Shown: in pieces, positions 16,078 to 26,501 of the stretch
Layout: the number at the start of each line of letters is the position of its first letter
How positions within the stretch are numbered: position 1 is the first letter of the stretch
Assembly (NCBI GenBank): GCA_903847525.1
Contig: CAINEA010000857.1
Location: 1 to 34,586, forward strand
Length of the DNA: 34,586 nt
DNA from: an uncultured Acetobacteraceae bacterium
GTDB lineage: Bacteria > Pseudomonadota > Alphaproteobacteria > Acetobacterales > Acetobacteraceae
Direction of reading: 5' to 3'
The notes under the pieces: model-generated
What the model was told of the DNA's origin: nothing
The model's database searches: none
The model's input: the letters and a program-made list of their open reading frames with translations, nothing else
Made by a program: the position numbers and the translations under genes

Positions 16078-19000
16078 TCACCTTCCGGAAGCTTGCGGCG
16101 GCCCCGGAGGGCAGCGGGAAATTGATGCGCCGGTACTTCACCGAGAACACGCCTGAGCCGGCTCATGATCCCGCCCAGGGGGTAGAACGGCAGTTCGACC
16201 CAGGAGGCCGGCTGACGGCCTACTACACGTTGCGGGACAGCCGCGCGACCTGGCGGCCCGACATGCCGGCGGAGGTTGCCCAGGCGCTTGGAATCGATCC
16301 GCGTCAGATGCCGCGCGATATCGAACTGGATCGTCTTTTCGAGGGGCGGAGGGCCGACACCGGCGAGGCTTGGTCACCGCATGGCCGAAAGATCAGCGCC
16401 TATGATTTCACTGCCTCGCCGCACAAATCCGTCACCCTGGCGGCCGAGTTCGCACCGACAGCGGCCGAAGGGGCAGCAATCTGGCACAGCATCGACAAGG
16501 CCCACGACGCGGCAATGCGCTACATCGCACGAGAACTGGGGTGGGCCCGAAAAGGCGCGGGTGGCGAGGACGGGGCCGATCCCGGCGCGGTCGGTTGGGT
16601 CAGCTTCCGCCATCACGTTGCGCGGCCAACGTTGCCGGTACAGGACGGGCCAGGGGGTGCGACGTACCTTGCTGACGCGCCCGTGGACGGGGACCCCCAG
16701 GCGCACATCCACGGGCTCATGTTCAATGTGGTGGCGACCGAGAGCGGCCGGATCGGTTCGCTCGACACGCAGCGGCTGCACGCGCGGGTTCACGAGTTCG
16801 GCGCCTACTTTCAAGCGCGGCTGGCGGACGAATTGCGCCAGCTCGGTATCCGGGTTGCCTACGATGCAAACGAGCAGGCTGTCGTCATCACCGCAGTGCC
16901 GGCAGAGGCTTGCGCGACTTTCAGCAAGGGCCGGCGGCAGATCCTGAACAATGCCCGCGCTTTCGCCAGGGAGCAGGGCCTCGACTGGGACAGAATATCG
17001 GCCGAGCGGAAAATCGACATCCTGTCCGAGGCGGGCGTGGCTGCCAGGCTGGCAAAGCACGGCGGTAAGACCGATCGGGAGATCTGGAGGGCCCAGGCGG
17101 ACGCAATCAGCTGGAATCATAAGAGCGTCCTCGGCCAGGTCAGTCACCCCGCGCTGACAGATGGCGAACGGTTCGATAAGGCCTACCAGCGCGCAACGAA
17201 GCATCTCGCGCGCGAATTCCGGACCGCCGCGGTGATCGACCACGAACAGCTGCGCACCTATGCCGCCCGCGGCTTGATCGGCAGCGGCATCGCCGGCGGT
17301 GCCGACGATATCGACCGGGTGGTCGAACTGATCGAGCGGCGCGGTCTGCGCCTAATGGGTGAACACGTTGCTCTGGTGGTTGGTCTGGTGGACGGGACGG
17401 TGCGTGTGACCAACACCGCGCAGATCCGTATCGAGGAGAAGCTGGGCGATCAGGCGCATCAGGCAGCGCTTGACCGATCCGGCGCTCTGCCGGCGGCGGC
17501 AATTCGGGCTGCCGTCGACGCCTCGGGGCTCGATCGCCGGGGAGAGCCGGACCATTGGGAGTCACAGCAGGCCGCCATTTACGCGATGGGGCAGGGGGGT
17601 GCACTGACGCTGCTGACCGGCGTCGCCGGTGCGGGCAAGACGACACTTCTGTCGCCTCTGGTCGAGGCATGGAAGGCCGACACGCGCTTTGACAGCGCTG
17701 GCCGGGAGGTCGTGGGGCTGGCCGTTGCCTGGAAGCAGGCCGACGCGCTCAAGGATGCCGGGATTAAACGCGGTTTTGCGATGACACCCCTGCTGGACGC
17801 CATTGCCAAAGGTAAGTTCCAGCCGACGCGCAACACGGTGCTGGTGATCGATGAGGTGAGCCAGGTCGGTCCGCGACAGATGCTGGCTTTGCTGGAACTG
17901 CAAGCCGCGACCGGCATGACCATCAAGGCGCTCGGCGACCGGGAGCAGGCCCAGGCGATCGAGGCGGGCGACACAATTGAAATCATGCGCCGGGTTCTTC
18001 CGAAGTCGGCCCTGCCCGAATTGCTCAGCACCGTGCGTCAGGACAGCGAACGTGACCGCAAGATCGCCAACCTGTTCCGCGAAGGAAAGGCGGCCGAGGC
18101 GCTGGTCATGAAACGGGCGGACGGAACCGCAATGCTGGCCGGCGGCGATCAGGACCAGGTGATCGCTCAGATCGTCGATCTTTACATGGAACGGCGCGAC
18201 CACCTCCGGGCAGCGGGGTCACGCAAGCCGGTCACCATCTCGACGCTCACGAACGAGGATGCGGCCGACATCAGCCGGGTGGTTCGTGCACGGCTGCGGG
18301 AGCGCGGTGAGATTGCTCGAGAGGAGCGCCGATATGATGCCATCGATCAGCGGGGTGAAACCTACAACCTGCCGATTGCCGAGGGCGACAGCCTGCGACT
18401 GTTCCGGCGGACTTGGGCGCGGATCGACGGCAGGGGCGGTTCTATCGGTAACAACGGCGATATCGTGACGGTAGTCAGCCAGTCGGCGCAGGGCTTGGTT
18501 GTCCGGGCGAGTGACGGCCGGCTTGGTGAGGTCGAATGGCGGCGATTGTCCGACCCGAATACCGGGCGGCTGATGCTGGGCTTTGGGCACGCTTTGACCG
18601 TGGACTCCGCGCAAGGGATCACGTCCGCCGAGCACATCAATGCGCTGCCACGAGGCAGTGCCGGGATCACCTCGTTCAAGGGCTACGTGGCTGAGAGCCG
18701 CAGCACCGGCACGACGTGGACGATCATCTCCGAGGCGGCGGTACATGAGGCGGAGAAACGGAGCCGGGCGCTGGGCGACGCCGCTCCAGTGACGACCGAG
18801 GATCTCTGGCAGCGGATCGGGAAGGACATGTCGACTAAGCCGTACAAGGCTTTGGCGATCGATCTAGCCAAAGCGGCGCGGCGGGACCGCGAGGCGGCAA
18901 TCGCCTCATTCATAGAAACCAGTCGCAATACAGAGACGTTGCGGCTCGCCGGCCGGGATGTCGGTCGTGAGGTGCGCGGCCGGCTGCAGGCGGAGGCGGT

Positions 19001-19187
19001 CCGAAAACAGTTGGCACGTCACCTTCCGGCGCTGAATGAGGCGATCGCGAGGAACGGCGCGGAGTTGAAGGTTGCTTCGGCCGAAGTCGTGGTCCATCTG
19101 GCGGAAGTCAGGACAGAGGCCGAACTGGCCCGTCTTCGTTTGGAGGCTGCGGCAACACGAGCTCCTTCCCCGGGCGCTGGGTCATAG
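16074..19187 (+). CDS. MOBF conjugative relaxase-helicase (TrwC/TraI type)
   Basis: N-terminal TrwC relaxase (KISAYDFTASPHKSVTLAAEF, DGDPQAHIHGLMFNVV) and C-terminal RecD-like helicase (LLTGVAGAGKTTLL, VLVIDEVSQVGPRQM, LTVDSAQGITS). Confidence 0.95.
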   Translation: MITFRKLAAAPEGSGKLMRRYFTENTPEPAHDPAQGVERQFDPGGRLTAYYTLRDSRATWRPDMPAEVAQALGIDPRQMPRDIELDRLFEGRRADTGEAWSPHGRKISAYDFTASPHKSVTLAAEFAPTAAEGAAIWHSIDKAHDAAMRYIARELGWARKGAGGEDGADPGAVGWVSFRHHVARPTLPVQDGPGGATYLADAPVDGDPQAHIHGLMFNVVATESGRIGSLDTQRLHARVHEFGAYFQARLADELRQLGIRVAYDANEQAVVITAVPAEACATFSKGRRQILNNARAFAREQGLDWDRISAERKIDILSEAGVAARLAKHGGKTDREIWRAQADAISWNHKSVLGQVSHPALTDGERFDKAYQRATKHLAREFRTAAVIDHEQLRTYAARGLIGSGIAGGADDIDRVVELIERRGLRLMGEHVALVVGLVDGTVRVTNTAQIRIEEKLGDQAHQAALDRSGALPAAAIRAAVDASGLDRRGEPDHWESQQAAIYAMGQGGALTLLTGVAGAGKTTLLSPLVEAWKADTRFDSAGREVVGLAVAWKQADALKDAGIKRGFAMTPLLDAIAKGKFQPTRNTVLVIDEVSQVGPRQMLALLELQAATGMTIKALGDREQAQAIEAGDTIEIMRRVLPKSALPELLSTVRQDSERDRKIANLFREGKAAEALVMKRADGTAMLAGGDQDQVIAQIVDLYMERRDHLRAAGSRKPVTISTLTNEDAADISRVVRARLRERGEIAREERRYDAIDQRGETYNLPIAEGDSLRLFRRTWARIDGRGGSIGNNGDIVTVVSQSAQGLVVRASDGRLGEVEWRRLSDPNTGRLMLGFGHALTVDSAQGITSAEHINALPRGSAGITSFKGYVAESRSTGTTWTIISEAAVHEAEKRSRALGDAAPVTTEDLWQRIGKDMSTKPYKALAIDLAKAARRDREAAIASFIETSRNTETLRLAGRDVGREVRGRLQAEAVRKQLARHLPALNEAIARNGAELKVASAEVVVHLAEVRTEAELARLRLEAAATRAPSPGAGS

Positions 19188-19386
19188 TCCGATCTCACTC
19201 ACAGGCCGAAAGAATGTTCCGAGGAAGCCTAAGCACGAATCAAAGCGGTCTGCGGTGGGCGTCCACTCGCAATGGTGATCATCTGCAGTCCACTGTCCGC
19301 CCGGAACCCTAATTGCGAACGAGTCATGTTATCGCTGGATGAAAACCGGGGGTCACATCACCGAGAAAACCCGAATTACCTCCGTA

Positions 19387-19402
19387 TGTGAACTACCTCA
19401 CA
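19387..19402. promoter_or_regulatory. CRP/FNR-type consensus-like site
   Basis: TGTGA-actacc-TCACA, about 66 nt upstream of the 19468 ATG. Confidence 0.4.
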
Positions 19403-19467
19403 CTTATTCACACCTAGACGGCAATAAGATCCGATCTGAATCATCCTAGACAAGGAAGGTGCAGGAC

Positions 19468-21126
19468 ATGGAGAGTGATCCGACCCATGTAGTCGCTACC
19501 TACGCATTTTGTGTCGCACTGGTGATCCTCTACGCGTCTGCCCGCTTCAACACACCTGTCACTAACCGTTCGTCAACAGTACAGCTGTGGTATTGGCAAG
19601 GGTTGCTGGCCTATATCGTCTCCTGCGTCACTCTGTTTGGCGTGCTTTCGATTGCGCTTGAGCAACCAGCGCTTCGCAGTTTCCTGTTAAAGTTTCCTCT
19701 TCCGGCGAGCGTGGCGGAAGGCGCTTTAGCTCAGCCATCTCCTCGGCAGGTCGAGACAATCATGTCGATACCGCCAGCACTTGCCGCAACATTAGTAATG
19801 ACCGCGCTGTTGCCGAGCGTGCCTTACGTCAAGAAACTCGATGGTGCGCTACTGGCGTTTTTCCTGCGAATGGCCTGCATCCCGGCGGAGGTCACGCGCC
19901 GTTCGAGGATACTGAACCACAACAACCTTCGGCTTTCGGGTTCAGACTTGGCAGAGATAACATCGTTCATCCATGATACACCGATCCCCAACGAGGCGAC
20001 GGAGTTTCTTCGCGCCAAAGCTGAGACAGCCTGGGAGGATTCCGAGCTGCGGTTTACGAAAGTCCTGCTGGTTTTCCGTCGACTCGACGCCCTTCAGGAA
20101 GAGCCGCGCTACGCCAGATTCTTTAGTGATAACGCGGTGGAATATCGGGGCTTTCGCGACTCCATGACCGATTTTGCCGGGCGCGCGGTAAAGGGCCTGA
20201 CGATGGCCAGACGCCTGCGCGAAAACGCGGCCAAATCGGAGTACGAGGAGTTGATCAGCGAGAAGCGTGAGATTTTCAAGCGAGAGTGCATCGAACGATT
20301 TGCGGCTGCGGGTCTGTTTCTGGCTCGGGCTATACTGCAATGCGAACTGAGCGAGCGCGACGTGCGCGATGGACTACGGAAAATCGGTTTCGAGGCGGTT
20401 TCGATCGACCGGCCCTACATACCCATTCATCAACTTGCAGCCCTTTGCGTCGGCATCCTGGTGTATCTGCTGCTAGCCGGAGTGGTATTGCATCCGCCCG
20501 TGAACGATGCCCGGGCAGCTGAATTCAAGTGGGTTCCATTTCTGATCGCACTTGCTCACGTGTTGACGATTGGGCTGACGCTCTGGCTCATGCAGACGGT
20601 TCCGTGGGCGCGTCGGAAAGCCGGTGGCATTCGTCCTTTTGCTTCGTACATCGTTTGCGGCTTTCTGGGGGCGGCGCTGACCGTCGTGCTCTGCGTGCTG
20701 TGGGATCTTGCTCGGGTCGGAACACTGCCGGATGGTGCGCGCCTAGTGTTTCTCCTACCCTTTGTCATCCTTTGCGGACTACTCTGCATGGTCGTCGCCT
20801 TTGCCTGCGATGACCGGCCACCGAGAGTGCCGGAACCGCTGTGGTTCCGTGGTCTGGAAGCCCTCGGTTGCGCGTTGGCGATGGCGTTTGTAGCCTGGCT
20901 GCTGATGCAGCTGTTTCCCATTCCCGATAACATGCCGAACCCGCCGCCGTCCTGGGTGCGCGTATTGTTACCGGCCGGAACGGCACTGGTAGTCGGGTTC
21001 TTTATTCCTGAGATCTTCCGTTCCGGCCTGCGTAGGACAGGTGCAGGAGATCACTCTGTGGATTCAGGGCTCTCCGGTCAACTTGAGCCCGAGCCCACGC
21101 GTAGTCAGTGGGAGATGGCAGATTGA
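19468..21126 (+). CDS. Uncharacterised multi-pass membrane protein
   Basis: Hydrophobic stretches at both ends (e.g. LLAYIVSCVTLFGVLSIAL, LAALCVGILVYLLLAGVVL, FLIALAHVLTIGLTLWLM, IVCGFLGAALTVVLCVLW, LVFLLPFVILCGLLCMVVAFA, LGCALAMAFVAWLLMQL) around a ~200-aa soluble middle. Confidence 0.7.
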   Translation: MESDPTHVVATYAFCVALVILYASARFNTPVTNRSSTVQLWYWQGLLAYIVSCVTLFGVLSIALEQPALRSFLLKFPLPASVAEGALAQPSPRQVETIMSIPPALAATLVMTALLPSVPYVKKLDGALLAFFLRMACIPAEVTRRSRILNHNNLRLSGSDLAEITSFIHDTPIPNEATEFLRAKAETAWEDSELRFTKVLLVFRRLDALQEEPRYARFFSDNAVEYRGFRDSMTDFAGRAVKGLTMARRLRENAAKSEYEELISEKREIFKRECIERFAAAGLFLARAILQCELSERDVRDGLRKIGFEAVSIDRPYIPIHQLAALCVGILVYLLLAGVVLHPPVNDARAAEFKWVPFLIALAHVLTIGLTLWLMQTVPWARRKAGGIRPFASYIVCGFLGAALTVVLCVLWDLARVGTLPDGARLVFLLPFVILCGLLCMVVAFACDDRPPRVPEPLWFRGLEALGCALAMAFVAWLLMQLFPIPDNMPNPPPSWVRVLLPAGTALVVGFFIPEIFRSGLRRTGAGDHSVDSGLSGQLEPEPTRSQWEMAD

Positions 21127-21184
21127 CAGAGGCCGCACCGATTCGTGCGTAACTGGAGGGCGGGCCTCATGTTGCGTCGTTCCG

Positions 21185-23602
21185 CTATGTGTTCAGGGTG
21201 GCACATGAGGCAGCATTCAAGGCACCGATCAGGCGTCGCAACCGTGAACCCAACTCGTCCGGTCCCATGGGCGGCGGAGTGGGCAGGCTGATTGAAGCCG
21301 CCGCCGCGTCGCGTTCACCCATCGCCGCCCGCGCGTTCTCTCTCGCGTCGTCGCGTGGTACACCTGCCAGCAACTCAATCGCCGCGTGGAGGGCAAAGCG
21401 CCTAGCGTCGATGGGGTCCTGTGGCTCCTTGGGGCCGGAACGGAGCACCGGTTCTCCCTCGTGTCCATTCAGCATCGGGTCGAATACTGTGACGATCCGG
21501 CCTGAAATCGAAGCGGCATGGTCCCCCGACAAGGCGTCCTCGGCCAAGGCGCTCGTCAAATCATCGGCTATCGGCCCGGCGGCCGCGGCAAGTCCGGCAT
21601 CCACACGCACGTCAATCGTGGCCTCGCTGTCATCCTGGTTTGCGAAACCATCCAGGAAGGCGGTCAGGATGGGACAGCAAGGCGTGAGCGCCCGGCCGGT
21701 CTCGGGGTGGGTTTCCTGGCCCAGCTTGCCGCGATTGATCTTCTCCCTCATCCCCGCGACCCGCTCGGCGTCCTGGCAGAAATCATCGAGGGGAGCTGTC
21801 AGCGCCAGCGGTCGGTTCAGGCGGATGGGCCCACCCCTGGGCAGCACCGCGTGGAACAGTCTGGCGTAAATCCTTCGGCCGGCGAACAGCACGATTGCTT
21901 CGCCCTCGATGAGCTTTTGCAGATCCTGCCAGTCGACACGCGCGACCTGGCGCAATTCCGCCGCCTGAGCCTCACGGTAAGCTCCGTCCGATGCGCCGTG
22001 ATACGACAGGGCCTGCGTGACGTAGGTCTGGCCGGCGGTCTTCTCCAGCCACTCGCGGGTGCGGTTGCTGTCCTGCTGGCGCATGGCGATTGTGAGATTG
22101 GCGTTGCCGAGCAGCGAGTAGGTCTTCTCGCCCAGACGGGCCCAGATACCGCCGACCTCCTGAAAGGCAAGCCAGAACATCATGTTCAGCCCGCGACCCA
22201 TGGCCAGCATCCGGTCCATGCCGTTCGTTGCGTAGTAGGCCAGCTCGTCGAATACGACATGGAACGGCCCCTGACCCATGCCGGGTCGGGCAACGAAGAT
22301 TTCCTTGGGGTCGCCCTCCAGCCGCGCGCCGAGCAGCTGCGCCATCATACCGCGCAGCGAGGCGACGACGATCTTGCCCAACGCAGCCAGACTATCATCG
22401 GAGTTCTCCAGCGCAGGCAAGTTGACCACCAGGATGCGGCGATTCAGCACAATGTCGCGCATGTCGATATCGCCGGCATCCACCTTGAAGATATGCCCCA
22501 GGCTGACGGCGAGCTGGGTAAAGGCGGCAGTGAAATGGAACAGCGCGAAGCCGTGCTGCTTGAACGGCTCATCGGTCTTCTGCTCGTTATAGGGCAGGTC
22601 GATGTTGTAGCCCGGGATCTCGCCGAGATAGGCCAGCAGCGGATAGAGCAGATCCCCGGGAATGTCCGGCACGGCAATCGTTCGTGGGGTCGTGGCTCCG
22701 GGGTCTCGCACCAGGAACTGCTTGAGCGTCGCCAGCGTCCAGATGCTGCGCAGTTCCAGTGACTGGCGGATCTGCTCGATGTTGATGGTGATGCTTTTGT
22801 GGTCGCGCATCCAGACCAGTACGGGTGCCATTGTTCCGAGCAGGGCGACGGCGCGGCCACGGAACACGCCGTTGGCATCGGACGGGCTGGAATCGCCGAG
22901 CTGGCTGACCAGCAGTTCGCGGATCGCATCGGCATTGCCGGTCGAGAACGGGTTGAAGGTGTTCGACTGGCTGTCCAGCACGAGACCGCCCAGCCCGACG
23001 CCGGGCAGGCTGGCGGTCAGGAAATTGAGCACGAACACATCGTCCTCGCGGCCGAACCGGCGGGCCAGGGCCAGGATGTCGCCATAGAGCTCGTTGCTGG
23101 CCTTGCCATCCACCAGCACGAAGCCGCTGCCGTGAGTGAGTGCGTTGGCCAGAAAGCTGACGATTGCGGTCGTCTTGCCGGCGCCGGTCGTGCCGGGAAT
23201 GGTGCCGTGCTGGCGGCAGTCTTCGTTGGTGAGCCAAAGTTCCTGGCCCGTAAGCTGGTCGTTGCCGATGAAGATATCGCCCGCTGCTCGCCGCGGTTTG
23301 CGGGTTGCCGGGTCCGGCAGATTCCAGTCGCAGCACCCGGCACTGCGGGGGAGACGGATTGGCAGGGTGAGGCGCCGGGTCAGCACCCAGATGGTGTAGA
23401 ACAGGCCGATGAGTGCTGCCGGAGTCGCGGAAGCCGGGGCAAGATAGGCCGTGCCGGCGAGCAGGGTCAGCACAAAGCCGGAGGCTTGGCTGCGCAACCC
23501 CTGCGACAGGCGGGTTGTCAGCGGGCGGACATCCCGAAAACCCTGCGCGCCGGTACGCTCGAACTGCGCCTGCGGACCGACGATCTCGCGCGGGATGCTC
23601 AC
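21185..23602 (-). CDS. dotL: DotL/IcmO (IncI TrbC)-type coupling ATPase
   Basis: GTIPGTTGAGKTTAIVSFLANALTHGSGFVLVDGKASNELYGDILALARRFGREDDVFVLNF; VVFDELAYYATNGMDRMLAMGRGLNMMFWLAFQE. Confidence 0.9.
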   Translation of the reverse strand: MSIPREIVGPQAQFERTGAQGFRDVRPLTTRLSQGLRSQASGFVLTLLAGTAYLAPASATPAALIGLFYTIWVLTRRLTLPIRLPRSAGCCDWNLPDPATRKPRRAAGDIFIGNDQLTGQELWLTNEDCRQHGTIPGTTGAGKTTAIVSFLANALTHGSGFVLVDGKASNELYGDILALARRFGREDDVFVLNFLTASLPGVGLGGLVLDSQSNTFNPFSTGNADAIRELLVSQLGDSSPSDANGVFRGRAVALLGTMAPVLVWMRDHKSITINIEQIRQSLELRSIWTLATLKQFLVRDPGATTPRTIAVPDIPGDLLYPLLAYLGEIPGYNIDLPYNEQKTDEPFKQHGFALFHFTAAFTQLAVSLGHIFKVDAGDIDMRDIVLNRRILVVNLPALENSDDSLAALGKIVVASLRGMMAQLLGARLEGDPKEIFVARPGMGQGPFHVVFDELAYYATNGMDRMLAMGRGLNMMFWLAFQEVGGIWARLGEKTYSLLGNANLTIAMRQQDSNRTREWLEKTAGQTYVTQALSYHGASDGAYREAQAAELRQVARVDWQDLQKLIEGEAIVLFAGRRIYARLFHAVLPRGGPIRLNRPLALTAPLDDFCQDAERVAGMREKINRGKLGQETHPETGRALTPCCPILTAFLDGFANQDDSEATIDVRVDAGLAAAAGPIADDLTSALAEDALSGDHAASISGRIVTVFDPMLNGHEGEPVLRSGPKEPQDPIDARRFALHAAIELLAGVPRDDARENARAAMGERDAAAASISLPTPPPMGPDELGSRLRRLIGALNAASCATLNT

Positions 23603-23626
23603 CCCAATTCTCCCCGGTCGCCTGCG

Positions 23627-24016
23627 TCAATCAAGACCGAACGGGCTGCGAGGCGCGGCTTGCGGTGGTGGCGTGCCCGGAGGCTGGCTCGCAACCGGCG
23701 GCCGGGCGGGAAAGCGCAGTGCGGGCGACAGCTCATCCCGTCCTGGTGAGGAAAGCAGGGGCGGGGGTGGCGGCGCGACGGGCCGAGGGAGGGAGGTCCC
23801 GGCTTCGGCCGGCTGGGCGGTCATGCCACGGACTACATAGCCGCTGCCGAATAACAGGATCGCGGCCGATGCCAGAAGCAACGGATGGCGGCGGAGCAGC
23901 GGCGCGGAGCCGGCGTCGGAAATGGCGGCGTGGCTTCCGGGCACCACGGCGTCCGGGCCAAAGTGGATGTGGATTTGCGCGGTCTCGGGCACGATGAGCT
24001 GCAGAGGGTTGGACAT
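23627..24016 (-). CDS. Proline-rich single-TM T4SS-associated protein
   Basis: TM LLLASAAILLFGSGYVVRG followed by a Pro-rich tail; between dotL and dotM. Confidence 0.6.
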   Translation of the reverse strand: MSNPLQLIVPETAQIHIHFGPDAVVPGSHAAISDAGSAPLLRRHPLLLASAAILLFGSGYVVRGMTAQPAEAGTSLPRPVAPPPPPLLSSPGRDELSPALRFPARPPVASQPPGTPPPQAAPRSPFGLD

Positions 24017-24097
24017 GCATGGATTCCTCAACGCGTGGGAAAGGCGGGAACGACGTAGCGACAAGGCAGAGAGCGTGAGCTGATGCGATACGGCCGG

Positions 24098-25282
24098 TCA
24101 TCCGGTGGCCCGCCCGACCGGCCTTTGGCCGTACGAATTGTGTGGGCTGGCGGTGAGCAACGCGGCGATCGCACGATCCACCGAGGGTGTGGGCATTCTA
24201 TGGCCGATCTCCATTTCGACGGCCCAATGGTCGCGTGCGCCGATTGCTTCCGCACAGGGGTTGGGATGGTAGGTCCGGCTCTGTCCCTCGGACGGGAAGC
24301 CAAGCGAATGCAGTGCGTACCAGAGCCTTCGGTCCACCAGCTTCAGCCCGTTGAAGGCTGCTGGCGGAAGAACCCCGGCGCGTCGCCGCGCCTCGGTCAG
24401 CAAACTCATCAACGCCGGCGCGGTAAAAGCATGCCGGGCTGCGATCTTGCCGGCCTCGACGCACCCTGCGTCTCCCAGGATGGCGTCGGCCTGGGAGACG
24501 AGGGAAACAGGCAGGCTGAGCGGGGCAGAGGGTCCGGTGTCGGGTTCGCGGCCCGCCGGACGGAGCGCTTCGGCCATGTCCCCGAGCAGTGCGAGGGCTT
24601 CACCGCGCCGCTGAGCCAGGTGCAACGAGAAGGCCGCAAACAACACGCGCACATGCGGGGCTGCCTTTCTTGGCCCCTGCCAGGGGGCACCAAGCTGACG
24701 CACCAGCTCGGCCCGGATCACCTTTGGGTCATGGCTACCGCCCCGGCCCACGCCGAACCGATCGAGCCACTCGACCGGATGGAGCGCTGGATCAGCAGGA
24801 CGCGGATCGCCGGGGCTCAACGGGGAAAGACGTAGCTTGCGCGTGGCAAAGGCCGCGATGGTTCGGAAGGACCCGGCCTGCTCGGCGATCAGGCCGTCGA
24901 GGTCGAGACGCCGGGTGAAGCGGGCTGACGTGGACCTGCTAAAGCAGACGATCGCGAGCAGGAAGAGAAGCCCCGCGACGGGGATGCGAAAGAAAGCGCC
25001 GATGGATGTCGCTGCCGCGCCGATGCCGTTGAGGGTCACGCGGCTGTAGTCCGCGGTCAGCAACTGCCGATCGAGGCTTTCGTAATCGTCCGTGAAGCCG
25101 CCGATCGCCGCGATGTGCCAATGGGCGAGCAGCGCGAAGCCGCGGCTGATCTCCGCGTGGTAATAGGTCCAGGCGAGCCAGGAATAGATCGCAAGCCCGC
25201 CGGCGATCACCATCAGGCTGAAGAATGTGTAGTCATCACCGGAGGGCCAGCTGGAACGGCCGCTGGAGCTGCTTGGCTGCAT
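24098..25282 (-). CDS. dotM: DotM/IcmP (IncI TrbA)-like protein
   Basis: N-terminal TMs; LFAAFSLHLAQRRGEALALLGDM; C-terminal RLWYALHSLG...AEAIGARDHWAVEMEIGHRMPTPSVDRAI. Confidence 0.85.
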   Translation of the reverse strand: MQPSSSSGRSSWPSGDDYTFFSLMVIAGGLAIYSWLAWTYYHAEISRGFALLAHWHIAAIGGFTDDYESLDRQLLTADYSRVTLNGIGAAATSIGAFFRIPVAGLLFLLAIVCFSRSTSARFTRRLDLDGLIAEQAGSFRTIAAFATRKLRLSPLSPGDPRPADPALHPVEWLDRFGVGRGGSHDPKVIRAELVRQLGAPWQGPRKAAPHVRVLFAAFSLHLAQRRGEALALLGDMAEALRPAGREPDTGPSAPLSLPVSLVSQADAILGDAGCVEAGKIAARHAFTAPALMSLLTEARRRAGVLPPAAFNGLKLVDRRLWYALHSLGFPSEGQSRTYHPNPCAEAIGARDHWAVEMEIGHRMPTPSVDRAIAALLTASPHNSYGQRPVGRATG

Positions 25283-25285
25283 GGC

Positions 25286-25840
25286 TCAGTTCCTCGCTGC
25301 GACCTGGCGGGGCACATCAAGAACCGGAACTGAAAATGTTGCCGCGGCATTGTGCTGCGCCTGATCACGGAGTCGTAGGGTCCATTCCAGGACCTTGCGG
25401 AGATAAATGTCCTTATGGACCGGGTTGTGCGAGTGATAGATGCCGACGCCGGACCAGAAATCTCCGCCGGCTTCGTCCAGTGCCTGACGAAGGATCCAGG
25501 TGCCACCCTCGATGTTGGCACAGAAATTATCGCGCAGCGCGGCATAGGCGGCCTGTGGTGTTGCGTGCCAGTGCCGGGCAATCTGCGGCACCCAGATTGT
25601 ATTGACCTGCATCGGGCCGATGTCGACGGAATTGTTGGTGTTGAAGCTGACCGCGCCGAGTCGGCCGCCCTCGACCCTGAGCAGGATGAGGATCAGCGAC
25701 TGCGGAAGACGATAGCTGGAGGCGGCAGCGGCGATGCATCCATGGACCCGCTTTTCGGCCGGCGATAGGGTTTCGTCGGCATGCGCCTCCGAGACCAGGA
25801 GCATCGACGCGGCAAGACCCATAACAAGAAGCCGGATCAT
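25286..25840 (-). CDS. Lytic transglycosylase (conjugation peptidoglycan hydrolase)
   Basis: Signal peptide; SLILILLRVEGGRLGAVSFNTNNSVDIGPMQVNTIWVPQIARHW. Confidence 0.85.
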   Translation of the reverse strand: MIRLLVMGLAASMLLVSEAHADETLSPAEKRVHGCIAAAASSYRLPQSLILILLRVEGGRLGAVSFNTNNSVDIGPMQVNTIWVPQIARHWHATPQAAYAALRDNFCANIEGGTWILRQALDEAGGDFWSGVGIYHSHNPVHKDIYLRKVLEWTLRLRDQAQHNAAATFSVPVLDVPRQVAARN

Positions 25841-26253
25841 GGGCTCGCTCCGGCGCCCGTGAACACCGCCGGCAGCCGCTCGAAGACCGCTTCCCACTGC
25901 CTGCGAAGGTCGTTCACGAGCAGACCATTGGGCCCGGTCGCCTGGGTGGCCGCCTCGATCACCGACAGCATCACGGTCGAGAAGGTGCCCGACCCGACCG
26001 CATGGAGACGACGGCTGAGCAGGGCCTCCGGGTCCGGCCGGATATCCAGCGCGAACCCCTTCCCGGACGCTTCCCGCCACACAGCCTCGCCAGCGACCAG
26101 GAAAACCGGCAGCACCCCGGCCGGATCGCGCGCCGAGGCGAACGGCAGAACATGGGTCTGTGCTGTCGCACGGTCATGGAAGGCAAGGGGTTTCCCAGCC
26201 CGCGTCAGATAGGCCTCCAGCGTGCGGCCGAGTATCGCGGGATCGAGCCTCAT
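25837..26253 (-). CDS. Conserved T4SS-operon hypothetical protein
   Basis: 138-aa ORF with ATGA-type overlaps on both sides. Confidence 0.6.
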   Translation of the reverse strand: MRLDPAILGRTLEAYLTRAGKPLAFHDRATAQTHVLPFASARDPAGVLPVFLVAGEAVWREASGKGFALDIRPDPEALLSRRLHAVGSGTFSTVMLSVIEAATQATGPNGLLVNDLRRQWEAVFERLPAVFTGAGASP

Positions 26254-26501
26254 GCCAGCCGCCGGCGATGCCAGGCGGGAACGGCGGACCGCACTGGGCC
26301 AACCAGCCAGCGGCGGACGAGCCGGGCAACAGCCGGAACGGTCAGGCCGAACCAGCTGATCATCGAGAAGAAGATGGTGCAACCGACTGCCAGATAGAAC
26401 GTCCACCATGCCCACCACACGGCGAACAACAGCAGTGGCAGGCAGGCCCGCGCATCGAGGATCACCAGCATCACCGGCCTGGCCGTGTAGCGCCACATCA
26501 A
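26250..26501 (-). CDS. icmT: IcmT/TraK-family small membrane protein
   Basis: RYTARPVMLVILDARACLPLLLFAVWWAWWTFYLAVGCTIFFSMISWFGLTVPAVARLVRRWLVGP. Confidence 0.8.
   Translation of the reverse strand: MMWRYTARPVMLVILDARACLPLLLFAVWWAWWTFYLAVGCTIFFSMISWFGLTVPAVARLVRRWLVGPVRSAVPAWHRRRLA

Noticed and set aside
21129-21168. GAGGCC...GGCCTC with internal CGCAC/GTGCG between convergent genes
   Set aside because: Possibly a bidirectional terminator, but stems are short and there is no U-tract; too weak to call.
21518-22762. 414-aa plus-strand ORF
   Set aside because: Antisense to dotL; GC-rich shadow ORF with no recognisable motif.
22587-23630. 347-aa minus-strand ORF in another frame of dotL
   Set aside because: Alternative-frame Arg/Pro-rich shadow of the DotL coding sequence.
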